DNA of 64,000 bases. Origin: Dreissena polymorpha. Lineage: Eukaryota > Mollusca > Bivalvia > Myida > Dreissenidae. Position 1 is the first letter of the stretch, and each line of letters begins with the position of its first letter. Where the stretch lies: positions 121,891,661 to 121,955,660 of the forward strand of contig NC_068359.1 in NCBI RefSeq assembly GCF_020536995.1, given 5' to 3'. Of this stretch, positions 12,365-24,274 are shown one piece after another. A program made the translations under genes and the position numbers. Under the pieces are notes generated by a model. The model searched no databases and was not told the DNA's origin. It saw only the letters and a program-made list of their open reading frames with translations.

Positions 12365-13197
12365 CTATTGGTGCAAAATACAATTACCACATTTCTGAAT
12401 AAGATTAAGTTCTCAAATGCATTGAATCGCTTCGTCCGTCTGTCCGAATTTTTCCGATTATTAGAGGGAATTGTCAAAACATTTTTTCACCCCCAACTTC
12501 CATTGTTTCGTCATTCTGTTACTTTGTGTTACAAGCATGTGCTCTTGTTTTGGTATTACATATTAACAAACTGACATAATAACCAAATTGTTTTGATCTG
12601 ACCAGGGCAAGTGTATGCAAATGGGTAAAAATAAATAACCTGAATTAAGTTGTACTTAAATACCAATATTAAAGCACATTTGCTAACTCTACATGTTTGG
12701 GGTATACCATGATAAATGATTTAATATCAACTATCAGAACTGTAAAAAATCAGAACAACGCAATCCTACTTTGGGTCTTCCACATATTTTATGTTATATA
12801 CATATGTAAGTTATAGAATATAATTATATATGTATCTCTCTCAAAATTTGCACATGATGTTTGTTTAACCATCGTGTCTTTAATACTATTTGTAACAAAT
12901 ATATGTGTATTTTTATTTTATAATGGCTTTAATATTTATAGAACGATTTTTCCTACATTTATCTTTTAGCAAAACCACCGATTTTGAAAATGACCAGCAG
13001 TTTGGGATTGAAAATAGCCAACCTCTTTATGAACGAATAGGTAATAATTTAGAAGTAATATCCGGATAAATTTTGGTTTTTTAATAGCCAACGGTTTAGA
13101 GTTTCAATGCTTATGATTTGACAACAATAATACGAACGAAAAACGTTGGTTCATTTATGTTATAGTCAAAGCTTTTGTATCCGTCCGTTACACTTTT

Positions 13198-14230
13198 CTG
13201 GATCCTGCGATAACTTTAAAAGTTCTTAATATATTTTCATGAAACTTGGAATATGGATAGATGGCAATGTGGACATTATGCACGTCATTTCATTTTGTTT
13301 CTACGTCAAAAATTGTGGTTGCTATGGCAACAAATAGACTAGAAATAGTGCTGAAAATGGTGTTTTGTTCTAGATCTTGCGATAACTTTAACAGTTCTTA
13401 ATATTTGTTTATGAAACTTGGAATATGGATAGATGGCAATGTAGACATTATGCACGTCATTTCATTTTGTTCCTACGTCAAAAATTGTGGTTGCTATGGC
13501 AACAAATAGACTAGAAATAGTGCTGACAATGGTGTTTTTTTTCTGGATCCTGCGATAACTTTAAAAGTTTTTAATATTTTTTCATTAAACTTGGAACATG
13601 GATAGATTGCAATGTGGACATTATGCACGTTATTTTATTTTGTTCCTGCGTCAAAAATTGTGGTTGCTATGGCAACAAATAGACTAGAAATAGTGCTGAA
13701 AATGTGTTTTTTTTCTGGATACTGCGATAACTTTAAAAGTTCTTAATATTTTTTCATGAAACTTGCAACATGGATAGATGACAATATGGACATTATGCAC
13801 GTCATTTCATTTTGTCCCTACGTCAAAAATTGTGGTTGCTATGGCAACAAATAGACTAGAAATAGTGCTGAAAATGGTGTTTTTTCTGGATCCTGCGATA
13901 ACTTTAAAAGTTCTTAATATTTTTTCATGAAACTTGCAACATGGATAGATGGCAATATGGACATTATGCACGTCGTTCCATTTTGTTCCTACGTCAAAAA
14001 TTGTGGTTGCTATGGCAACACAAAGACTAGAAATAGTGCTGAAAATGGTGTTTTTTTTCTGGATCCTGCGATAACTTTAAAAGTTCTTAATATTTTTTCA
14101 TGAAACTTGGAACATGTATAGATGGCAATATGGACATTATGCACGTCATTTCATTTTCTTCCTACGTCAAAAATTGTGGTTGCTATGGAAACAAATAAAA
14201 AAATATTCTGACAATAGTGAAATTTCTGAC
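13198..14230 (+). repeat. ~172-bp satellite, six copies
   Basis: Units start near 13198, 13370, 13543, 13715, 13886 and 14059 with CTGGATCCTGCGATAAC and include TTGTGGTTGCTATGGCAAC. Copies are highly similar except for T-run length and a few substitutions. The last unit passes into unique-looking GGTGGAGCCAGTAGGGG. No open frame of note. Confidence 0.93.
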
Positions 14231-15514
14231 AATGGTGGAGCCAGTAGGGGACTTTTATTGCTTGGCAATAGTCTTGTTTTATCTATCTGCCAATTTTCGC
14301 GCCAAAAAAATCATATTTACTTACTTGCGTTTCCGTAACTTCAACACACACAATCAGTTTAATAAATATTCCAACTAAGTCAAGATAAACACAGTCGTGA
14401 ACTTTAAAGTAAACAGTGTTCTATTCATTGGTTTTACCTCTCTGTATACGATAGATATGTTTTAACAAAAGTTTACTCGATTGCGTGCGAGTTTCTTGGA
14501 ATTTCCAAAGCTATTTTCACAACATTCGGCTCCGAACAAGAATCGTTGCGTATTAGACCACATCTATTTTCCTTGGTTGCCTATTAGTTAACGAGTCGCG
14601 GGTTTTGTTAAGACTTAGAATAACATTTTAATAATATTGTACTAAACCAAAGTCGTACTTAGAATTTAATATTAAAGACTATAAACACTGTAAGTGTAAG
14701 TGTAATGTATCATAAATTAGAATCAAACTTTATAAAATCTGCAACTCTTTCAAATTAATTTTTGGACATGAAAAATAAAACACTTCAAAAACCATTTACA
14801 CAATAACCAAACCACCTTTTATTGTTTCACGAAATAAAGTTATATACATGTTTAATAAATACAATATCGTCTCGCCTTATAAAAGATGCAACCTTTCCTT
14901 TTTCGTGTAGGTAACAAACAATAAACAAAATAGATAAACAGCCGATATTTTTGTTGAATAATATTGTACAAATATTTGAACAATGCCATTAATTTTCATT
15001 TAACAGCGGAGTAAACAATCTTTCACATGTATGGCAAATAAAATAATGTTGTTTTTTATTGTCAGCATAACTGCTTAGTTTGCATTATGTTAATATTTTT
15101 GTATTAAATTTTAGGTTAAGGCATCTTAAGTCAACAATTAATGTCATGAAATTGGGATGTGACGTATTCGCGGTTGCATTTAGGACACGTCAAAGAGATG
15201 TTGTAAGGTTGAAAACAAGACATAAACATATCTTTATTTCGACATACATGTATCAGTTTACTTATACTATTTCTGTCATATGTTTGCTAATAAGTTTACG
15301 TTTGAGTCATTAGAATGCAACTCAGATTGTACGTAACACTAAATGTGATTTAATGCATGTTATTTCAACGCTTACCTTGATCGAAATGAAAGAAATTGCG
15401 ATTTTGTGTGAGATTTTTAACACTTACCTTTTCTTTAATGAATGCCTATTGGGATTGTGTGTGTGTAATTTAACCCCTAACCGACGTGGCTGTAATAGCT
15501 GATTGTGATTGTGT
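14231..15514. other. No gene seen; AT-rich, with degenerate short repeats near 15330-15514
   Basis: I find no supported exon. From about 15330 a loose repeat around TTGTGTGTGTAATTTAACCC appears and resumes at 17382-17560 after the inserted LTR, so the LTR landed inside this array. Confidence 0.4.
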
Positions 15515-15519
15515 GTAAA

Positions 15520-17376
15520 TGTAACGGTCAGGATTGCAGACGCTGTGATAACCCAGTGCAATAACCCCTGTAGAACCAGATACAAATAAACAAGAACAAT
15601 AAAGCAATTTATTTACAAACATTAAAATAAACTATTTACAATATGATATGACTATGAAAAGAAATAAACACCAAAGTATAAAAGTTAATGGCCAGTTAAA
15701 ATTCTGATGACGTAGTCCAACTGTAGATGGTAAATGTAGTGGTGGAGTAATATTGAGTGTCACGACCTGAACTTATGTACAGCCGTCAATGACCAGAACC
15801 GGAATTGAGCACCGGTCGTAGTAGTAGCAAACCTCGAACTGTATCAAGCCTTAAAGTAAAGTGCAGATAACCCGAGCTGTATGAAGCCCGGAAGTAGACT
15901 GTAGATAGCCGAGCTGTATGAAGCCCGGAAGTAGACTGTAGATACCCGAGCTGTATGAAGCCTGGAAGTAGTGTTCTGTCAAACACCGAGGAGACTATGC
16001 CTGGAAGTAGAACGTTGTCAAACGTCGAGCAGACTATGCCCGGAAGTATAACGTACTGATGACGTATTACGTAACCGGCCGTATACCGGTGCGAACGGTT
16101 AACCGTATTGCCGCCTTATAACGAGGTGTCGTAGGTACTGTCAACGAGTATGACGCCCTGTAGACTTACGGACGCTCATGTAGCACTGGCGTAACTAGCG
16201 GTGCGTTGACGACCTGACGTCTATTATGCCATACGACTCACCACTTTGAAACGGCTAAAATAAATGACATTAGTAAATACTTTGTCATTAACGACTATCT
16301 TACAGTCATACCATATAAATATAATATGGTACAATGTCATACAAAGTATCACAAACTTGTTTACTTCCATAAATGCACAAGTTTCTTATAAAGTATTGCT
16401 ACTCGCTAGAATGCATATATTAAATGCACTGTGTGCAACAAAAAGTTGTACATATAATACAATTCACCAACTATCATCTACATGTTAAATATGATACTCC
16501 ACCGTTAGGTGTAATATTGAATTAAATCAAACATTAATGGTTTGTTTAATCAATTGATAAATACAGCGTCTACACAAAATAAATGATATAAATACACTAA
16601 CAAAGTCATTATTATACATGCCTCGCGTACCTAGGATTGTGTACACAAGCAAACAACTACACAGGTAATACAAATTTCCGCGTTTGACAAATATTTAAAA
16701 ATTGAAACATGATTTCGGCGTTTACTTGTAAAAATGCAAACAACAATTTACTTTATACCTCTAAGCATAAATTGCAATATTGAAATAAAACAACAATATA
16801 TTTCACCTAGCAAAACGAGTATCAACAAAATATAATATAAAATAAAATAACTTACCCAAATGCCGTATGTTGTGTACACTTACTTCCCAGCTAGTGCTCT
16901 AGTCGCAATGCTGTAACTGTCCGTGTATGTCAAATAGCCTGCCGATTTATACGTGTAACCGCGCAGCAGCGTTTACCGAAAAATCGAGAAACATGCTTTC
17001 CATGGACTCGAACTGAACAACTTTTCTTCAACTGACCAATAAAATTAGACATAAATCGATCATGTACACATCACCCGATATCGTACGACCCCAAGCGTAA
17101 ATTACTGAGGCCCGTAAGTCTTACTTTACAGAAAAACAACAATTTACAAAAATATGAATATCGAAGATTCTTAAACGTATTTAATCGAGTTTTGGCTTAA
17201 AATGTATTTTCTACCACCCTGAATAATGTGCCTAACAAAAACTTGCTTAAAACCCATATTATAACCACCAAACAGAAAAATCTGAAAACTTACATAACTT
17301 GACAAATGTAAAGTTCTATACAAATGAGGCCCTATAATTAACATTAAATAACAAAGAAATTGGTTATATCGTTACA
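15520..17376. mobile_element. Solo-LTR-like fossil, about 1.86 kb
   Basis: Begins TGTAACGGT and ends ATCGTTACA, the TG...CA inverted termini of an LTR, and is flanked by a 5-bp direct duplication GTAAA (15515-15519 and 17377-17381). No internal protein-coding region is present, which fits a solo LTR left by recombination. It carries about three 37-bp tandem units (15872-15980) and related units to about 16050. Gypsy, BEL and Copia elements all make 5-bp duplications, so the family is undetermined. The clean flanks argue against great age. Orientation unknown. Confidence 0.7.
15872..16050. repeat. 37-bp tandem repeat within the LTR-like element
   Basis: Units start near 15872, 15909 and 15946 with CCGAGCTGTATGAAGCC; two further related units built around GGAAGTAGAACG / GTCAAACG follow. 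Confidence 0.75.
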
Positions 17377-17381
17377 GTAAA

Positions 17382-18006
17382 TTATTTGCACTCTAACCGT
17401 GGTTGCAATGAACGATAATTGTGATTTGAATGTCAAAACTGATTTTAATGAACGCTTATTATGATTGAGTGTGAGTAATTTGAACGCGAACCCTTATTGT
17501 ATTGAGTTAGTGTGTGTAATGTCAGCTGCGTGCAAGACTATAGTGAATTTTTTGTTAGTTTTCGTTGGTTAAACAACTCAATCGCAGTTGCTTTTTAAGA
17601 TCTATGTTTACAAACTAATTACGCTTTCTGTATTTATCATCAAAACGCAATATAAAGGGCATTACCCGGATTGTATTGGTGTTTAGAGTACACATGTATA
17701 ATATCAATATATAATGGCTAAACCAAATGACACCAAAGCAACATTGATTGTTTATGCAAACAATCGGTATATCCTCTTGACCATTTATCATCATAATATT
17801 ATAATTTGTTTGGTATCTGTTTACACCAATATCTTTAGCTAAGGCGTTAAGTATGGTATACACAGAACATATGCCACCATCTGCACAGTCATTGCATTAT
17901 CTGTTTATTTACCCCTTCATACTACATGCATAATTGCACATGCTTATTTCAATAATTTCCGAGATATCAAAAACCTCAAATATATGCAGTATGTATGAAA
18001 ATGGGC
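17382..18006. other. No gene seen
   Basis: The first 180 bp continue the degenerate GATTGTGTGTGTAAT-type repeat interrupted by the LTR. The rest is AT-rich with no supported exon. Confidence 0.35.
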
Positions 18007-18010
18007 TTAA

Positions 18011-18510
18011 AGGGGCCTTTTCCCGTTTGGGTAAATTGACAAAATTAAAAAATGTTGTTTCAGATTTGTAAATTTTTGTTTTAGTTATGATATTTCTGAG
18101 GAAACAGTAATACTGAACATTTACCATGCTCTAAAATAGTCATTATATGCAACTTTTGACGATTAAAAACCCGAAAATTATACAGCGATGCAACGCGAAA
18201 CGATTGAATAATTTGGAGAGTTCTGATGTTGTCGTCATATTTTGTGAAATTACGAGGATTGCTTATATGAAGTATAAAATACATCCATCATTGAATGAGC
18301 ACGGATTGCCGAGTGGTCTAACTGGTAGACGTTTTACTCCAGGACTCCAGGGGTCAGTGGTTCGAGCCCTGTTGATTGTTACTTTTTTTATTTTTTTTAA
18401 TTTTATTTATGATATTTTACTAGAGCTTTTTAGATCTAATGTTTACATTTATCAATATAAAGCATTAATGACAAACTTTAATACATGCCACAATATGTGA
18501 AAAGGCCCCT
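18011..18510 (+). mobile_element. TTAA-flanked inverted-repeat element with internal tRNA-like promoter (copy A)
   Basis: Ends AGGGGCCTTTTC / GAAAAGGCCCCT next to TTAA on the left (18007-18010) and TTCA, a probable decayed TTAA, on the right. Inside, on the plus strand, 18305-18371 resembles a tRNA: A-box GCCGAGTGGTCTAACTGG and B-box GTGGTTCGAGCCC. Other copies are at 28268-28778 and about 60096-60583. TTAA duplications suggest piggyBac- or Kolobok-type mobilisation. Confidence 0.75.
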
Positions 18511-18514
18511 TTCA

Positions 18515-19515
18515 GCATTGAACTGAAATTTCCCAAAATAATAATACTATCAACATTTAATAACATAACAAGTTGCGTGCACGTTACACCTGATCGTTAG
18601 TCAAGAAATAGTTGCGATGTGTATAACAACCCCACAGAGACATAAAATATGTTAACATGGGATTAAATGTTATATGTACGTTTATTCGCAAAACTGTGGG
18701 ACAATGTTTATTCGCTTTTGTAAATTAATCGCTGTTTCTGTGCATTTCACAATTTCTTTCGCGAAAAGAATACCCCGCTCAAACGTTAACTGAGGACACT
18801 AAAATTGTCTTATAACATTCTGCCGATTTAGTAAATCTTGAAAGTATACACAGTGTGTCTTGGCGTGAATTAAAAAGGTAACATAACACGGGCAAACATG
18901 TGACAAGTATTCTTATAATTCTTGGCCACAATTACATTAATACTAATAGATTTTATTAATTGTTGAATAATGTTTTAAATTACATATCCGGTGATAGATA
19001 TTTCTATGTATCTTCATGTACATAGTCGGTAGACTTAATATCGATAGGAATGCTATTTATGGGTGACGTATTATTTGTACATAGTAAGTTCTAAAAATAC
19101 ATAAACAATGCGTTTGGAAGCATACATAAGTCCATGGCATATATATTTTACATGCGATGGTATTTTAATATCCGCAAGAAGTTATGATTATTTCTTTAAT
19201 TTGAAAAACTGTCGCGTGCTGGTGCACTTCCGAAATGCAGTTTGTTGTGAACACTTTTTTATTGGTTGAATTCGTACGACAGTTTATCTCAAACTGGATG
19301 TAACTTCATTAAAATATGTTAGTACAGAAAAAAGCTTAAATTTACCGATACATTGTCATAAATATTGTCAATAATATTGTTCTATTGCATGATTTTTTCA
19401 AACAAATTTACTTGTACAGGCTGTATTGAAATTACATATAATATATCGACAGAAAAAGACAATCGCAGATATTTCTTGAGTGTCTCTTAAAACATATAAA
19501 TTGGGAAATGTTACT
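18515..19515. other. No gene seen
   Basis: AT-rich stretch with no supported exon, RNA gene or recognisable element. Confidence 0.3.
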
Positions 19516-20250
19516 TTTTATTGACTGATGACATGGACCTCATGTGTGGTACCGGCAGTGAACTAGAAGACATCACCAACAGTCTCTCTGCAAAACCATG
19601 AGCATGCGGTTTAGATGTCAGCATGGAGAAGTCAAAGACCATGCATGTTGACGTGTACGAACAAACCCGTTAATAGTACTTTGGCGCAACTCTATCCAAA
19701 AATGACAACAGAACAATTGAGGTCCGAATATGATCTTAATTGACGACCGAAGAGGTGGCAATACTAAGAAGGTTGTGGATAAGCTGCTCCATTGAGCTTT
19801 TCCGACAATCAAACTGCAAGTGCCTATGTCCTATTGTTTGGTTGCAAGATCTAGTCGATTCACGCGAGCGCAGAAAGCAGGACCCAGGACTTTAAAACAA
19901 GTGTTTCAGAAGACTTCTCCGCAACTCCTAGCTAAAGAACATGACCAACGCCTACGTCCGTAACATGATAGCAGTACTCGTTGGCCAACGAGAACACCTT
20001 ATGGCGACCGTCAAAGGACGAAAGCTGGCTCGGTTTGGACACGTCACCAGACACGACTGACTGTTCAGGACTGTGCTCTAAGGCATACTAGAGAAAAGTC
20101 GCCGTCGAAAACGTCAGAAGAAAAACTTCATGAATAATGTAAACAAGAGTGCACGTCACATTCCATGGATGAGCTACTCATAGTAGCCCACAACATACAT
20201 GACTCGCATAGAATCATCATTCCCCTTATTACCCTTCAACGTTCATTGAT
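19516..20250 (+). mobile_element. Dead LINE fragment, 3' end of a reverse transcriptase ORF
   Basis: Across several frames the stretch reads as the end of a non-LTR retrotransposon reverse transcriptase and its C-terminal part: LTDDMDLMCG (the A/FxDD catalytic box, here TDD), MEKSKTM, YFGATLSKN, RRLLRNS, NAYVRNMI, KLARFGHVTRHD. It has many stops and frame changes and no 5' part. The wording of these motifs is that of the RTE/Jockey-like elements common in molluscs; the exact clade would need a search. Confidence 0.75.
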
Positions 20251-21435
20251 ACCGATCATTATTTATATCTGAATCGTAAATGAATACTTTACCGCCACAA
20301 TACGACATCACGATGATGATAACGAGGGAATACGATGGTGAAAATACGAAATTATATCGCATTTTCATCATCATATTGAATTGTATTGTGTATTTTTATT
20401 GTAAAATCGTGTCTTCGTCATCGTTCTCCTGCGATATCGTCATCGTGTTGTCGCTTGTTCTTATCATCGTTATTTCGATTGACTTTAAAAGTCAACCCAT
20501 GCAAAGGCGAAGACCCTAATGGGATCGCTTACGTTTGAAGGCATTTGCTGCATGCATCTTTAATTATGTGTGATGAGAATGTACTTATAAAGCATTTTGT
20601 CTGCAACAATTGTGAATATATTAGATTGTGAATATAGCATTATTATCATTTTTCATCACGAGATTTACGTTTGATGCGTAAGATGATTTGTTTTATATGT
20701 CCATATAATTGCAAGGAATAAAGACCCGACAGGTCGTCACTTTGTTCTATAGTTTTCTTAGTATCCTATCACTTTCTTATCTTAAAGATAAAGGTTAGAA
20801 ATGACTTTTTATAATGAATGATAAAATAGCAGGAAAGGATAAAATATGACGTAACAATAAACACTAAAATGGCGTCATTATTCTGACAGTATTGTATTAA
20901 ATAAGTAGGTAATACACCCTTTCAGTTATTCGCTTTTACTAGTGTAAGAGTTGTGTCCCTTAGCCGGATGTGACGTCAACGGGGGATAGAAATTCGCCAG
21001 AGAAAATAAAATTGTACTGTGTCGCTGAAGAAATCAACGTCTTTAGCACAATATATGCGTTACCGTAAGATGCACACATGTTTCATTTTAATTATTATAT
21101 TGACGCATATTAAAGCTATCGCTTGTTGTATATTTACTTTTAAGTACGATGAAGTGAGAAAAAATGCATTAAACATTCCGTTTTGTCAAGACACATTTCA
21201 TGTTCGTTACTTCGTACATTTACCACTACACCAGGATTGGAACTTAAATGTAAATATTTTATAAAAAATGCCAAATACTGAAAACAAAGCGTATTACGAT
21301 TTATTTTCAGAAAGTTTATATTTGTAATCATGATTTTATCATAGGAATTATATGATTTCGGGGCTTTTTTATTCGTAAATAGTAGAACTAGAAACTAGAA
21401 GAATGTGAATGAAAACCAATCAGGAGAAATGGTCA
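20251..21435. other. No gene seen
   Basis: Contains a low-complexity GAT/CAT-rich part (20290-20480) and AT-rich sequence. Frames of 80 codons here have no recognisable content. Confidence 0.3.
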
Positions 21436-21441
21436 TTTAAC

Positions 21442-22727
21442 CAGAGGCGTATTTAGGTGGGGGGCTAGGGGGCTAAAGCCCCCCCCCCCCCCCAGCTGGC
21501 TGGCTAGACACGATTTTTAATAAAAATGGGCCGCTTACAGTTTCAATCCACTTGTGTATTTCCTGTCATATGTCCCTTATTAAGCCATAAACAGCTGTCG
21601 ATTTGTGTGATTAGCCCCCAGGCATGTGTACAGACGATCTAACCTTCGTCAGCTAAAGTGCACGCTTCATTGACTGTAAGTAATAAACTGCGCTATTTGA
21701 TTGGCTGAAAAAGATACATTCAACTAATGAAATTCATCCATTCATTTAGCTATAGAAAAATGTTTTCAAATGGCTGCCGCATGAGACTTGTGAAAAACAA
21801 TATTTCAATTTGTAGCAATAAAAGAGTTTAGACGATAACAATGGACAATCATTATAATTTTTTCGGTAATTTCTTTGATGAATTTAGTTGGTATTAGCTC
21901 TTTAGAGTGAAAATCCTTTTGAGTAACAAGTGTTTGCCAGTGAAATTCAACTGCACACTTAAAGCGGGTATATACGATTTTGTCAAATATTTATAAATTT
22001 ATATAAAATGTGTTAAAAACGTATTATGTCAGTGCTTGTGACCTTGAATGGTTCAATGATGATCTCCCTTCCCCTCAGTCCCTTCCTGCGGAGTTGCACT
22101 TTATATGGCAGGATAGGTGGAAAGGTGTACCCAGCCCACCTACTTCCCTTCGGGGCTCTGTTGCACATTGTGATTCCCAGCTGTATCCCACCATTTACAC
22201 TGTTTTGTCCATATCATGTGTGTTCCCTGTCACATCATGCGAGTGTGAAAGGTGTATCAGTGCCCAATGACTTGTTAAGACAAAACTAAGATCATCAATG
22301 GGTCAGGACAGGTTGTCCGCTGTGTGCCTGCTTTCCATTCATAGGGACATGGACATAAACATTTTAATGTTGTACCTAAGTTGACCTAGTAGGATATCCA
22401 ACAAGGTTAAATAGGAGGTCCACCCATCTAACTCCGTTAAAAAAGTTATTGATAAAGATAATGTACCCCACCACTTTAGTGGTTTGAGAGACATTTGATT
22501 TACCCCTGTGTGTCTGTCTGTCCGTGTGTCTGTCACACTTGATGTGTGAACTCAAGTTCTAACTTGTTTCACAGGCACTTTTATCATGCAAAATGCTGAT
22601 TAGATAGCAGGAAATCGCATCATTTCAAGGTGCCATTAAAAAAAAAAATCGACGACGGAAGGGGACACCCCTCCCGCACCCTCCCCTGTTGAGCCACCTC
22701 TCTGAAAATTTTCTGGATACGCCTCTG
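21442..22727. mobile_element. Non-autonomous DNA transposon, 1286 bp
   Basis: Termini CAGAGGCGTAT... and ...ATACGCCTCTG form an inverted repeat; both sides show the direct repeat TTTAAC (21436-21441, 22728-22733). Near the left end is a GGGGGGCTAGGGGG / run-of-C palindrome. The CAG start and length are hAT-like, but hAT normally duplicates 8 bp, so the superfamily is left open. No transposase frame. Confidence 0.8.
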
Positions 22728-23186
22728 TTTAACTTACTTGTTTTTTACACCAAAATCTCTATATTTATAAAATTTAAAAACCGAAACTATCTATTGGGGA
22801 TTCTTTGACTGAAGTGGTGAAAAAATATATGTTTTGCTTAAAAATCAGCTGCAAAAAAGCCCTGGATTATATGTGGTATTTTTTTCAGGAATCATCCCAA
22901 ATGCTATGTTCAGAAACAGTGAAGTACCATGGCTGAACCAGATCCGGTAACAGAGAAAGAAAGTACAACCGTATACGACTGTGATTGTCATAAGGTTTGT
23001 TTTTTGTTTAAAATGTGAATTCACTATAAATACTCCTAATTTTATTATTAATATATGCAAATACATAAACATTGGTGGCAAGAATATATCCGGACATAGT
23101 CATGTACCATAACTACAATCTAATAAATATTGACTCGGTACAGAAACCCAACATTAATACATACAAGTTCAGTTGTCAGGTTTTAA

Positions 23187-24109
23187 CATACATGCCAGAC
23201 GTCCCGATCTTGGCGGGACAGTCCTGCTTTTGGGGTGTTGTCCCGGTGTCCCGATGTGACACTATTTGTCCCGACATTCGTGCAAAACGATATACGCTCT
23301 ATAAGTTCACAATAAAATTCCCTATTCAAGCTCCGTCTTGCTTTAATTACCATCCCTTTATTGGCCCCTATTAACAAACCATATCTACTAGTCGAGTGAT
23401 CCAGTGTTGTTTTTGACACCTTATCAGCGATATATCAGCAAATTATTGATTTTATCGGGCATTCACCCCAGGGTATTTTTTACTCCAATAAATATGAGGT
23501 CGATATACATCGTAATCGGTAGATTACGTCAAATTATTTGGACTAGGTATTTTTATGATAAGGGTCGTTAATTGCTAGTGATAGATGCATCGTAGTGCAT
23601 TAAGCAGATTGCTTTTGTATTTCAAGGCCCAAATCAAGTCCAAAGATACTATTATTACGCGGTATTCAGTGTATTATATGTAAAACAAATCGAGCGCTGA
23701 CCGATACCAGAGACATAAATTTACTTTCGTTTTTGACTGATTTTCTGAAAATAATGTGCACATATTGCATCAATCTAAATTTAGAGTTAATGTATGATTG
23801 GTTGAATAAAAAACAGTGCTAAAAACAACATCCTGTTGAACGTTGCCTTAGTCCCAAATGGATTCATCCGCATAGTGCACATGTTTGTTTACTTCCCGAA
23901 AATGGAGAACGTCTGTGTTCATGCAATTCTAAACACATTTATCGCCAATATTTGCCAGAAATTATGAGGTTTTGTAAGTAATTAGATGATAACTGACTTC
24001 AGTAAAGGTGGCATGATTGATCGTTTTAGGTGTCCTGCTTTTTGGTCAAATGTCCCGACATTTTTAATGGACTGTCCCAATTTGGACCCGAACATTTCTG
24101 GCATGTATG
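23187..24109. mobile_element. hAT-type non-autonomous element, 923 bp
   Basis: Inverted ends CATACATGCCAGA / TCTGGCATGTATG with an exact 8-bp duplication GGTTTTAA (23179-23186, 24110-24117), the hAT signature. Subterminal regions repeat GTCCCGA-like motifs. It sits in the first intron of the SAP-YqaJ gene and has no transposase frame. Confidence 0.85.
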
Positions 24110-24274
24110 GGTTTTAAGCATTATTGCCATTTAAAAAAAATCATGTAACATATACTACATTCAATATCGATCATATTTATTTCAAAACATTTTCTAAAAA
24201 AATAAATATGATCAATTTTGTATGTTGTATAAGTAACATGATTTTTTTTTAAAGAAGCAATAATGCTTAAAACC
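24110..24274. mobile_element. Palindromic foldback element hosting the hAT insertion
   Basis: Starts GGTTTTAAGCATTATTGC and ends with its complement GCAATAATGCTTAAAACC; about 75 bp of each arm pair through matching AATCATGTAACATA stretches. The first 8 bp were duplicated by the hAT element, so the original left end is also at 23179-23186. Confidence 0.8.

Larger units (their letters stand above)
5990..13040 (+). pseudogene. Immunoglobulin-domain transmembrane receptor with tyrosine-motif tail, disrupted
   Basis: Six pieces join with GT-AG sites and consistent phase: 5990-6003 (14-nt micro-exon, weakest), 6087-6330, 6964-8674, 8969-9040, 9187-9211, 12970-13040. The second is an Ig fold (NITCSARC, then VETGSYSCTAKN with the usual Tyr-x-Cys). 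The third is a transmembrane exon, AGIIVGGTMGG continuing as CVIIIIIVGFLVIRRR, but split by an insertion at 7008-8591. The tail holds MHYTAYNTKK, GNANQAY and NSQPLYERIG, tyrosines that could be phosphorylated as in ITIM-like receptors. An in-frame TAG at 9037-9039 lies just before a strong GTGAGT donor while phases continue beyond it, so it looks like an acquired stop. Upstream exons with a signal peptide were not found, nor any exon after 13040. Family role (adhesion or immune recognition) is inferred; that it is broken is well supported unless splicing avoids the insertion. Confidence 0.7.

Noticed and set aside
18147-18500. 117-codon open frame
   Set aside because: It is read-through of the tRNA-like, TTAA-flanked element.
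22010-22289. Two overlapping ~86-codon frames
   Set aside because: They lie within the non-autonomous transposon 21442-22727 and have no recognisable content.
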